Shown: positions 25,001-32,795 of the stretch, piece after piece | How positions within the stretch are numbered: the stretch's first letter is position 1 | Layout of the letters: each line of letters begins with the position of its first letter | From: Demequina globuliformis | Lineage (GTDB): Bacteria; Actinomycetota; Actinomycetes; Actinomycetales; Demequinaceae | DNA length: 64,000 bases | Assembly (NCBI RefSeq): GCF_000975155.1 | Contig: NZ_BBRG01000001.1 | Coordinates: 1,004,313-1,068,312, forward strand | Direction of reading: 5' to 3' | The notes under the pieces: generated by a model | Told to the model about the DNA's origin: nothing | The model's database searches: none | Seen by the model: the letters and a program-made list of their open reading frames with translations, nothing else | Made by a program: the position numbers and the translations under genes

Positions 25001-27496
25001 ATGGCCGGTGCTGAGAACTCGCAGGAGACCCCTGCGTCGACCGAGCCTGAGGAGCGCGACCCCCTCGCCGGCGTAGCCGTGTTCGACGCTCCGCAACAGC
25101 GGGTCCACCGAATGACGGACCTGCTCGCGGGAATCGGCACCATCGTGGGCATCGTCCTGACCCTGCTGCTGGGGGCGTACGGAAGTTCCACCACGGCGGG
25201 CTTCGCCGAGGACGTGCAGGGCATCGCGAGCCTGCTCCAACGGCTGCTCGTGGCACCCGTGAACATCTTCTCCGGAATCGTGACACTCGTGGTGCCGACC
25301 GCGGTGATCATTGACCTGGCCGTCCGTCGTGAGCCCCGCCGCATTCTTGAAGTCCTGGGAGCGGGCATTCTGGCGTTTATCGCCACCGTCGTCGCCGCGT
25401 ACACCACCATCACGTGGGGCAGTGAAGAGCTCGTCGCTAGCCTGTCCATCAAGGGCGCCGAGGGCGAGATGGTGGTGCAGCTTCCCGCGTACTTGGCAGC
25501 CGTCGCGGCCATGCTCACCGCCGCAGGACTGCGTACCACCAAGCGCGTCCTTGCCTGGTCGTGGCCGCTGGTGTGGATCTCCGCAGCGGTCGGCATTATC
25601 TCTGGAATCGTGACGCTGCCTGCGGCTCTCACTGTGGTGCTGATTGGTCGCGCCTCCGGGCTCGTGCTGCGCTACCTCATCGGGTCCTCCGCCGACCGCG
25701 CCTACGGCGGTGCGCTTGCGGACGGCATCCGCCGCGCGGGCTTTGAGCCGCGCCGTATTGTGCGGGCGGACTCGCGCGATGAGTACGAGCCGGAGGGGGC
25801 CGATGCCGTGGCTGCGGCGCTCGGTCGCACCCGGTCGGGGCGCGTCTACGCGGTCACCACGCGCGAGGGCCACCAGTTGGTGGTGCTCGCCCTGGACGGG
25901 GACCAGCATGCCGCGGGCTTCCTCACCAAACTGTGGCAGACCATCCGGTTCCGCGGCCTCGATGCGCGCGCCGAGGTCAGCCTGCGCCAAACTGCGGAAT
26001 CCACCGCACTGGTCTCTCACGCCGCCCGTACCGCCGGAGTGCGCACCGCCCGTGTGCTCGGCATGAGCCAAGCGCGCGACACCATGTTGATCGTCTATCA
26101 ACGCCCCGCCGCCGTGAGGCCGCTGTCCGAGGTCCCACCCGAGGACGTCGACGACGCGATGCTCGATGCGACCTGGGAGCAGCTCGCGCAGGCGCACGCC
26201 GCCGGCATCTCCCACCGCAAACTCAGTTCAGACACCATCTTGCTCAGCAAAAGCGACGGGTACGGCGCTCCCATCATGTGGATTACCTCGTGGGATATGG
26301 GCGAGGTCGCGTCGTCCTCGCTCGCGCGCCGCATCGACACGGTCCAGTTGCTCGCCTCACTGGCCACCATTGTGGGCGCGGAGCGTGCCGCTCAGTCCGC
26401 GTACCGCGCGCTGGGGGCGGACGAGATCGAACAGGTCGCGCCGCTGCTGCAGTCGATCGTGCTTCCGCGAGACACTCGCTCCGCGCTCAAGGCAAACAAG
26501 GACCTCATGCCACAGCTGCGCGAGCAACTCGTTGCGCTCGTGCCTGCAGCAGAGGTCAACCCTCAGGACATCGCGCGGTTTGGGTGGCGCACGATCTTCA
26601 CGTTCGTCGCCGCCATCATTGCCGTCACCTTCCTCATCACCCGCTTCAACACCCAGCAACTCATCGACGCCTTGCAGCAGGCGAACTGGTGGTGGGTGGG
26701 CGCCGCAGCCATCTGGGGCATGCTCACGTTTGCCGGCGCCGGCATCGCGCTCATGGCGTTTTCCCCTGTGCGCCTGCCCGCCTGGCGCGCGATCGTTGCG
26801 CAAGTGGCGGCTGCTTACATTGCGCTCGCCGTGCCCGCGGGCATTGGTCCTGCGGCGCTGAACCTTCGCCTGCTCACCAAGCGCCGCGTTCCCACCCCCC
26901 TTGCGGTCGCAACCGTGGCGTTGGTGCAGGTCAGTGCGGTCATTGTCACGGTCGTGGGCCTTTTTGCGCTCACCCTCTTTACGGGCTCCGAGGGGACGCT
27001 CGCCTCGCTGCCATCGACGTCCGTACTCGTCGGAGTAGGCGTGGTCATGGCGGTGGTGGTGGCCTTCATGCTGGTGCCGAAGGTGCGGCGTTGGGTGGTC
27101 GGCAAGGTCATGCCGCCGGTGCGCCAGACGTGGCCGCGCTTGGTGCAGATCCTGGGCCAGCCCATGCGCCTCTTGGCGGGCCTGGGCGGCAACCTGCTGC
27201 AGACGGGCGCGTACGTGGGCGCCTTCTACTGCACGCTTGAGGCCTTTGGTCAGGACCTGGCCGTGATGGACGTCGCGGTTGTGTACTTCCTGTCGAACGC
27301 GGTCGGTGCTGTGGTCCCCACCCCCGGCGGTCTTGGTGCCGTGGAGGCCGCGTTGATCGCTGGTCTAGGCTCCGCAGGCGTTCCGCTCGGTGTCGCGACT
27401 CCCGTGGTGCTGATCTACCGCTTCATCACCTACTGGGCCCGCATCCCGTTGGGCTACGCGGCCATGACGTGGCTGCAACGCAAGGGCGAGCTCTAG
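25001..27496 (+). CDS. LPG-synthase-like transmembrane protein with pseudokinase-like middle domain
   Basis: 831 residues. Residues 1-230 hold about six membrane segments. Residues 240-525 form a cytoplasmic domain resembling a protein or aminoglycoside kinase: AHAAGISHRKLSSDTILL corresponds to the catalytic loop but has HRK in place of H-R/G-D, and ITSWDMGE replaces the DFG-type motif, so it looks catalytically dead. Residues 530-831 are the lysylphosphatidylglycerol-synthase transmembrane domain (UPF0104 type; conserved VPTPGGLGAVEAALIAGL and RFITYWARIPLG). The soluble aminoacyl-transferase domain of MprF is absent. It probably acts on or moves a lipid in the membrane; this architecture recurs in actinobacteria without a known function. 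Confidence 0.85.
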   Translation: MAGAENSQETPASTEPEERDPLAGVAVFDAPQQRVHRMTDLLAGIGTIVGIVLTLLLGAYGSSTTAGFAEDVQGIASLLQRLLVAPVNIFSGIVTLVVPTAVIIDLAVRREPRRILEVLGAGILAFIATVVAAYTTITWGSEELVASLSIKGAEGEMVVQLPAYLAAVAAMLTAAGLRTTKRVLAWSWPLVWISAAVGIISGIVTLPAALTVVLIGRASGLVLRYLIGSSADRAYGGALADGIRRAGFEPRRIVRADSRDEYEPEGADAVAAALGRTRSGRVYAVTTREGHQLVVLALDGDQHAAGFLTKLWQTIRFRGLDARAEVSLRQTAESTALVSHAARTAGVRTARVLGMSQARDTMLIVYQRPAAVRPLSEVPPEDVDDAMLDATWEQLAQAHAAGISHRKLSSDTILLSKSDGYGAPIMWITSWDMGEVASSSLARRIDTVQLLASLATIVGAERAAQSAYRALGADEIEQVAPLLQSIVLPRDTRSALKANKDLMPQLREQLVALVPAAEVNPQDIARFGWRTIFTFVAAIIAVTFLITRFNTQQLIDALQQANWWWVGAAAIWGMLTFAGAGIALMAFSPVRLPAWRAIVAQVAAAYIALAVPAGIGPAALNLRLLTKRRVPTPLAVATVALVQVSAVIVTVVGLFALTLFTGSEGTLASLPSTSVLVGVGVVMAVVVAFMLVPKVRRWVVGKVMPPVRQTWPRLVQILGQPMRLLAGLGGNLLQTGAYVGAFYCTLEAFGQDLAVMDVAVVYFLSNAVGAVVPTPGGLGAVEAALIAGLGSAGVPLGVATPVVLIYRFITYWARIPLGYAAMTWLQRKGEL

Positions 27497-27510
27497 CTGT
27501 GCGGTGCTCG

Positions 27511-27582
27511 GATATCTCAGCAAACTGCGACGTTCTCAGCATTGGACGACCGCTATCTCAGCACTTCGACACTATCTCAGCA
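27511..27582. repeat. Cluster of four TATCTCAGCA direct repeats, left flank of the transposition island
   Basis: Copies end at 27522, 27541, 27563 and 27582, spaced 19, 22 and 19 bp, with core TMTCTCAGCA. The cluster lies 14 bp after the 831-aa gene. Repeats of this size and spacing are typical of transposase-binding sites at IS21- or Tn7-like ends. A related cluster in the same orientation is at 37365-37416. Confidence 0.7.
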
Positions 27583-28268
27583 GTCGGGTTCGATGGCGTG
27601 CGCCGGCCCCAGAGATGCCTTCCGCTGCTTGAGAAGCCGTCTCAAAGCAGGCTCAAGTTCGACACGCCAGGCATCTAGTGCGCCGCAGCTCGCCAGTCAG
27701 GCAATGTGGACGCGGTGACGAGGGCCGGAGCGGCATAGCCAGCCTCGAATCCCGCGCGCAAAGCACCTGCAAATCCGGCGTGCTACGTTGCGGGAGTCGT
27801 GGTGGCCAACTGTGTTCGATCGCGGGAGAGGCAAGAGCGATCGTGGAAGCAGGCCCGACGGGAGGGCCCTTCCTCGCGGCCGATCGTTCTAGTTCCGCGG
27901 CGCACGACCCTTCACCATCGAGCGCCGCTCCGGTCGGGCTCGCGCCATTGCGAGGGGACGCGCGCGAGTCCACGCGCCAACACGGTTCGGGCATGGGCCC
28001 GCACGCAGCGATCGTCGACTCGGGGTCGACGACGTCGAGCGATTCACCACGGCTCTCCGCGGTGGAGCAAAACTGCGCATGTGAGGACACGTCAGACCGT
28101 GCAAACACCAAGGTTGCGTGAGCATGCTCCTGGAAGGGGATCGACGCGATGAGCCGGGCATGGACGCGCTGGGGTAACAATCCGAGAGGTCCAACCGCAC
28201 CAAGGCTTCGAGCCGCCAGCGACACGGATCCCCGAATGAATGAACTAGCTGCTCTCGGGCGCTGTACG
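27583..28268. other. Non-coding or degenerate stretch at the island's left side
   Basis: About 690 bp with no frame I can support: the available frames have no family resemblance and no ribosome binding site, and composition is GC-rich but irregular. It contains short inverted matches such as CGATCGCGGGAGAGGCAAGAGCGATCG. It may be transposon-end DNA or decayed genes. Confidence 0.5.
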
Positions 28269-28670
28269 TCAGTTGTCGCCTACCCGTTTGCCACGCCTAT
28301 CGAGTCGCCTCACGGTAGAACTACTGAGACCGGCTGCCTTGCCGATGGTGTAAGTCGAGAGTGTCGTATTCTCGGTGCTCCACGCCACAAGCGCCCGGAT
28401 GTCGTCCGTTGAGGCGTCTCGCAGGTCGCGCAACGTGCTGAGGACCTGTTGAACATACCGCTCGATGTCGTCACAATCAGACGACGCCGCACCTCGCGCC
28501 CCCGCTGCAACTTTCGCCTCGGCGTACCGATCGAGCGCCTCAAGGGCGCCTCCGGCAACTGCTGCGGCCGAACGGGCGCCCGAGCCTGGCGCACCTAGCG
28601 CGTCGCGTAGCTGTGGCCAGCCGTGCGTTGTCGCATCGAGCGCCGCGCCATCGCTCTTCTCGCCAGTCAC
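28269..28670 (-). CDS. Small HTH-containing protein of the transposition island
   Basis: 133 residues from GTG 28670, chosen for the GGGGAGG 9 nt upstream. The N-terminal two thirds are helical and Ala-rich with a Cys-Asp-Asp segment; the C-terminus ends in STYTIGKAAGLSSSTVRRLDRRGKR, a probable helix-turn-helix like that of resolvases or small regulators. It is divergent from the tnsA-like gene, so it could regulate the transposition operon. No family can be named. Confidence 0.5.
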   Translation of the reverse strand: MTGEKSDGAALDATTHGWPQLRDALGAPGSGARSAAAVAGGALEALDRYAEAKVAAGARGAASSDCDDIERYVQQVLSTLRDLRDASTDDIRALVAWSTENTTLSTYTIGKAAGLSSSTVRRLDRRGKRVGDN

Positions 28671-28948
28671 GATCACCGTCCTCCCCACTCGACCGCCCCG
28701 CAAGCCTACCACACATTTGACGCGACTGCGCATCCGAAATGGCTCAGATCGGTGAATCGACGCATTCCAGTGACACTTGACGCACTTGATGGTCAGGCGT
28801 ATAACGAGAAACATGTCGACGTTGCACGGCATCCAAGGCGAACCCGCGGGAGACTCCTCGCGCGTCGCACCGTGTGCAACATCTCCCGGAGGACGCAAGC
28901 GGAGCCGTGCACTCAATACACGACTCTTCCTCTACGGGTCGGTCGCCC

Positions 28949-29737
28949 ATGCCTAGCGTTGGCCGTGCGTCGGGGTACGAAACCGATCCTTATCGTCACG
29001 TGAGGTCAAACGACCGCTACATCCTCGTCGGAGGCGGCACCCGTGGCACGCAGCGATGGGAGCAGCCTGCCGACGAGCGATCGCAAGACTTGCCGGTCGA
29101 GCGTGCGGACACGTGTCGCCGGAGTGTCCGTTACAAGAACAAGCGCTCATTCCAGGGCTTCTATCCGGTGTTCTCGACAGGGCAGTACGTCTGGCACGAG
29201 TCGCTCCTAGAGCTCACGTCACTGATGTGGCTCGATCGCGCCGGCGCGCTACGAGGCGTTGCGACGCAGCCGTTCGCGGTCATTGGCCCTCACGCGTTCC
29301 GGCACTACATCGACTTCGCGTTTCTACAGCCCGATGGCGTGCGTGCGATGGTTGCCGTCAAACCGCGGCGGGCCATCGACGCCGATCTGCGCGCGACTTT
29401 CCGAACGCTGAACGCCGTCTGTCGGGCCATCGGCTGGCGTTTCATTGTCATGTCCGACATGTCTCGTACGGAGATGTACGCGCTTCAGTGGCAATGGGTG
29501 TACCGCGAACCGTGGAACGCGTTGCCGACCGAAGCACATGCACGACTCTTCGATGCCGCGCAAAGTCCAATCTCACTGGGCGAGGCTTCGACGATCGCTT
29601 GCCCAAGCGACCCCTCGCGTGGACTTGTCGGGATCTACCACGAGCTTTGGCGCCGCTCGCTGGTCCTGGTCTCTCCCGGAACGCTGCGGCTCGGATCGCT
29701 AGTGGTTCAACGTGACGGGGGCGGCCGTGCGCATTGA
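28949..29737 (+). CDS. TnsA-like heteromeric transposase endonuclease subunit
   Basis: 262 residues from ATG 28949 (GTG 28907 or 28874 are alternatives; no ribosome binding site decides). The nuclease fold shows HESLLELTSLMWLD (first catalytic Glu), a QP motif, HYIDFAF (catalytic Asp) and MVAVKPRR (catalytic Lys). In TnsA the residue two before the lysine is Glu, Gln or Asp; here it is Ala, from a GCC codon one base away from GAC. Strand-cleavage activity may be lost or altered. The C-terminal part should contact TnsC. In Tn7, TnsA cuts the non-transferred 5' ends so that the element moves by cut-and-paste. Confidence 0.8.
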   Translation: MPSVGRASGYETDPYRHVRSNDRYILVGGGTRGTQRWEQPADERSQDLPVERADTCRRSVRYKNKRSFQGFYPVFSTGQYVWHESLLELTSLMWLDRAGALRGVATQPFAVIGPHAFRHYIDFAFLQPDGVRAMVAVKPRRAIDADLRATFRTLNAVCRAIGWRFIVMSDMSRTEMYALQWQWVYREPWNALPTEAHARLFDAAQSPISLGEASTIACPSDPSRGLVGIYHELWRRSLVLVSPGTLRLGSLVVQRDGGGRAH

Positions 29738-31772
29738 CTTCGGAGTCGGTGACGAGGTGACCTACCGAGACTTGCCATGGCGAATCGAGTCGATCTCGCT
29801 CATAGCGATCGGGCTCGTGGATCGTGCATCCGGCGATCGAGTCACGGTCGACCGCCTCGCGCTGGAGGACGAGAATCCGACGGAGTCGCGCGTCCCGCGT
29901 GAGTTCACATGGCTCGATACCAACGACGTCGGACTTGACCTGACTGCCGACGAGCTCCGCATCGGGCTCAAGGTGATCGAGGTGATCGAAGCGGCCTCTG
30001 ACGCGCACCAGGAACTTTCGGCACCAGGCGAACCTAAGTACAGCAAGGCGGAGCGCGCTGCGCGCGCGCGTGCGGAGCTATCGACCAAGCACGGCATAGA
30101 GATTGCGGCCAGCACGTGGCGCAGTTACGAGAAGCGGTGCCGTGAGGGCGCCGGTGTCGCGTGCGCTCGCGATGGCCGTCGTGCGGATACCGCCAAGGTC
30201 ATTGACCGGGCAAGTCCGGCACTTATCGAAGTGTGTAGGGCCTTCCTGGAAAAGCAACGGACGCGTTCCACCATGAACGTCAATGCGCAGGTCGCGGAGG
30301 TCGAGCACGCGTTCTTCATCGCTCACCCCGATCGTGCCGACGAACTCCTGCCAACACGCGTGCTCGGGCGATTGCTCGTCGAGTTGGGCGGGGCGTTTCA
30401 ACCTGCGATCGAGGCCAAGACCCGCCTCAACACGACGACCAAGGGCTGGATGCTCGGCAGCACCGTGCCGGTCGGGCCGGGCTGGGAGGTGCAGGCGGAC
30501 TCAACGCGAATGGACTGTCTGGTCCGTCTCGACGACGACCGTGTGGTGAGGCCGAACCTGACAATACTTCAGGACAAGTTCTCGCGGTCCATCGTCGGGT
30601 TTGGGATCAAGGAGACCAATCGAGCAATCGACGTGGTGCTCATGGCTGCGGGCCACATGCTCCCTATCGTCAGGCGTCGAGAGATGTACTCGCATCTCGA
30701 CTACGACCGACTTCGTGATCTCAACCTCGACTGGTTGTGCGAGATCGACGGCCCGACGGACTGGATGCACGACGTCCGTCGGAACGCGATTCGCATCAGT
30801 CGTGTAGTGACCGACAACGCGCTGGATTTCGTCGGCGGGCCCGTCACCGCCGGCTTCCACTACCTCGGGATCATGCATGCGCCGGTCAGCATGGGAACCG
30901 GCTCGGACAAGGGAATGGTCGAGGCAAATCTTGGCAGCATCTCCACGCTCTTCCTCCAGCACCTCAACGGGTATACGGGACGAAATACCGCGCACCGTGG
31001 ACGTCACCCCGAGCGGGACTCCGTGCTTGACCTTGACGAGCTCGTCTACCTATTCGACGCATGGGTCACGATTGTGTGGCAGAACCGCCGGCACGAGGGA
31101 TTGACGGATCCCTACTATCCGCGGGCCGCTCCCATGAGTCCGAACCTCGCTTTGGCTTCAGCGTTGCCGTTCACCGGTTCGTTGCCCAAGTCGATCACCT
31201 TCGACGACTACGTCCGACTGCTGGTCGCTGAGGGGCGTGTGGTGACGGCAATGGGAATCGAGTTCGACAGCCGGCGGTACGACTGCGAGGCTCTGAATCC
31301 ACTGCGTCCGGTGGCTCGCGAGCGCAAGGGTGCAAACGTGCGCATTCGTTTCCACCCAGACTTCAAGGGCTGCATTTGGGTCATTCATCCAGACAGCGGC
31401 GAGCTCATTAGATGCGACCTGGTTGACCCGCGCAGGCAAGCCCCGTTCACACGCAACTTCCGCGACACGTACCGCGCGCTCGCCTCCGACTACAGCACGC
31501 TCGGTGACGCAGAAGCACGCCGCTGGACCGTGGTCATGAAGGAAGCTGCGAACGCTGAGCACGCGAAGCGCAACAAGGAGGAGCGCCGAAAGGCCCGGGC
31601 GCTTGAGCTCGAGGCGGCCCACGGCCGCGTCCGGGTAGACGACGCCCACGTTCAGGCGATCGGTGCGCCGGATCGTCCGAACGAGGAGCCCGGCGTGGAC
31701 CGAGAAGTGAGCACCGACGACTTCGTCCCATTCGACATGCCCTACGGCATCGACTGGGAGGAGGACGAATAG
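29727..31772 (+). CDS. TnsB-like DDE transposase (Mu/Tn7 integrase fold)
   Basis: 681 residues from GTG 29727, 11 bp inside the nuclease gene (GTG 29712 is possible). An N-terminal part (about 1-230) of helical DNA-binding domains includes KAERAARARAELSTKHGIEIAASTWRSY, an HTH. The catalytic core has aspartates D258 (VQADST) and D363 (VTDNA) and glutamate E399 (MVEANLG). The 35-residue D-E spacing is that of TnsB and MuA. A beta-barrel and a charged C-terminal tail (about 590-681) follow; in Tn7 that tail contacts TnsC. It performs strand transfer of the 3' ends. Confidence 0.9.
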   Translation: MRIDFGVGDEVTYRDLPWRIESISLIAIGLVDRASGDRVTVDRLALEDENPTESRVPREFTWLDTNDVGLDLTADELRIGLKVIEVIEAASDAHQELSAPGEPKYSKAERAARARAELSTKHGIEIAASTWRSYEKRCREGAGVACARDGRRADTAKVIDRASPALIEVCRAFLEKQRTRSTMNVNAQVAEVEHAFFIAHPDRADELLPTRVLGRLLVELGGAFQPAIEAKTRLNTTTKGWMLGSTVPVGPGWEVQADSTRMDCLVRLDDDRVVRPNLTILQDKFSRSIVGFGIKETNRAIDVVLMAAGHMLPIVRRREMYSHLDYDRLRDLNLDWLCEIDGPTDWMHDVRRNAIRISRVVTDNALDFVGGPVTAGFHYLGIMHAPVSMGTGSDKGMVEANLGSISTLFLQHLNGYTGRNTAHRGRHPERDSVLDLDELVYLFDAWVTIVWQNRRHEGLTDPYYPRAAPMSPNLALASALPFTGSLPKSITFDDYVRLLVAEGRVVTAMGIEFDSRRYDCEALNPLRPVARERKGANVRIRFHPDFKGCIWVIHPDSGELIRCDLVDPRRQAPFTRNFRDTYRALASDYSTLGDAEARRWTVVMKEAANAEHAKRNKEERRKARALELEAAHGRVRVDDAHVQAIGAPDRPNEEPGVDREVSTDDFVPFDMPYGIDWEEDE

Positions 31773-32794
31773 TGTCGCTCTACGTACCGCGCGTTAACAC
31801 CTCCGACGACGTGTTCCACTACCGTGCGGTGAACAAGGACTTGCTGCGCATGGCTAAGCCCCTGCGCGTTGCCCCAATCGCCGAGGTACAGGCGTACAGC
31901 TCCGAAGAGCGAGCCGCCTACAACGCCGAGCGTCTCAAGTATCTGTCGCGCGGCATCGTGGTCAACACGCCCACGATCGCCGCTTTGCGCGCCCAGACCG
32001 AGTTGCGCCTGCTTCAGAACCATGGGCGCATCGCGGGCGGGGCTGGCATCTACATGTCGAGTTCATCGAATCATGGCAAGACCACCGCCATCAGGTGTGT
32101 ATTGAGGGACACGCTTCTCGCGCACAAACAGGCGGGCGCAGGACCGTCCAAGACGCGGCTACCTGTCGGCCTGTTCACCATGCCTGAAGTGAGCAACGTC
32201 CGCGCGTTCTGCGGACGTGCGCTGAGCTTCTTCGGACGCGACACAACTACCGCAACGCCCGAGAACAACCTGATCGAACAGCTCGCGATCGCGATCAATC
32301 GCAGCAGGATGCAAGTTGTGGCGATCGACGAGGTTCACAGGATCGACGCCGAACGCGACGGCGAGTCCGTCGCAGAGACCATCCGCGGACTCGCAGACAA
32401 CATCAGCGCGACCATGATCCTCGCCGGCATCAACCTTGAGAATCACTCCTTGTTGCGTGGCGAAGCCGCCCGACAGGTGCGCACACGGTTCTTTTCATCA
32501 CCTGTCTACGACTACGCCGACCCGCGCTCGCCCGGCCGAAACGAGGCCTGGCGAAGTCTCGTGAATGGCATGCTCCGTGCGCTCCCGCTCTACCGCCTGG
32601 ATCGAGCCGCTCTTGCCAAGGAGTGGCGCACACTCGGCACCATGTCCGAGTGGACCGTTGGATTTCTATCGTTGCACCTCACTGTCGCGGCGATGGAGAA
32701 GATCCAAGCTGACGACATCGAAGGAGAGTTCCTAACGATCGACAACTTGCAGGACGTGCAACTCCCGGGACCCCGTCCGACGACCAGGACATGA
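31772..32794 (+). CDS. TnsC-like AAA+ regulator ATPase
   Basis: 340 residues, starting at the GTG that shares one base with the TnsB stop (TAGTG). Walker A is SSSNHGKTT with lysine K103; Walker B is VVAIDEVHRID with D186 and E187; sensor-like TMILAGINLEN follows. It resembles TnsC/TniB/MuB ATPases that form filaments on target DNA and link the target selector to the transposase. The N-terminal 80 residues, rich in Arg and Glu, are the likely TnsB-contact region. The next gene starts 1 bp after the stop. Confidence 0.88.
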   Translation: MSLYVPRVNTSDDVFHYRAVNKDLLRMAKPLRVAPIAEVQAYSSEERAAYNAERLKYLSRGIVVNTPTIAALRAQTELRLLQNHGRIAGGAGIYMSSSSNHGKTTAIRCVLRDTLLAHKQAGAGPSKTRLPVGLFTMPEVSNVRAFCGRALSFFGRDTTTATPENNLIEQLAIAINRSRMQVVAIDEVHRIDAERDGESVAETIRGLADNISATMILAGINLENHSLLRGEAARQVRTRFFSSPVYDYADPRSPGRNEAWRSLVNGMLRALPLYRLDRAALAKEWRTLGTMSEWTVGFLSLHLTVAAMEKIQADDIEGEFLTIDNLQDVQLPGPRPTTRT

Positions 32795-32795
32795 C

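Noticed and set aside
24638-26215. Minus-strand frame of 525 codons
   Set aside because: It crosses two well-supported plus-strand membrane-protein genes and has no domain or ribosome binding site.
27511-27582. CRISPR array
   Set aside because: Repeats are only about 10 bp with 9-12 bp between them, and no cas genes are present; they fit transposase sites better.
27653-28225. Minus-strand frame of 190 codons in the left part of the island
   Set aside because: It has no start signal, a Ser/Arg/Pro-rich sequence without family resemblance, and overlapping frames of similar length on the other strand.
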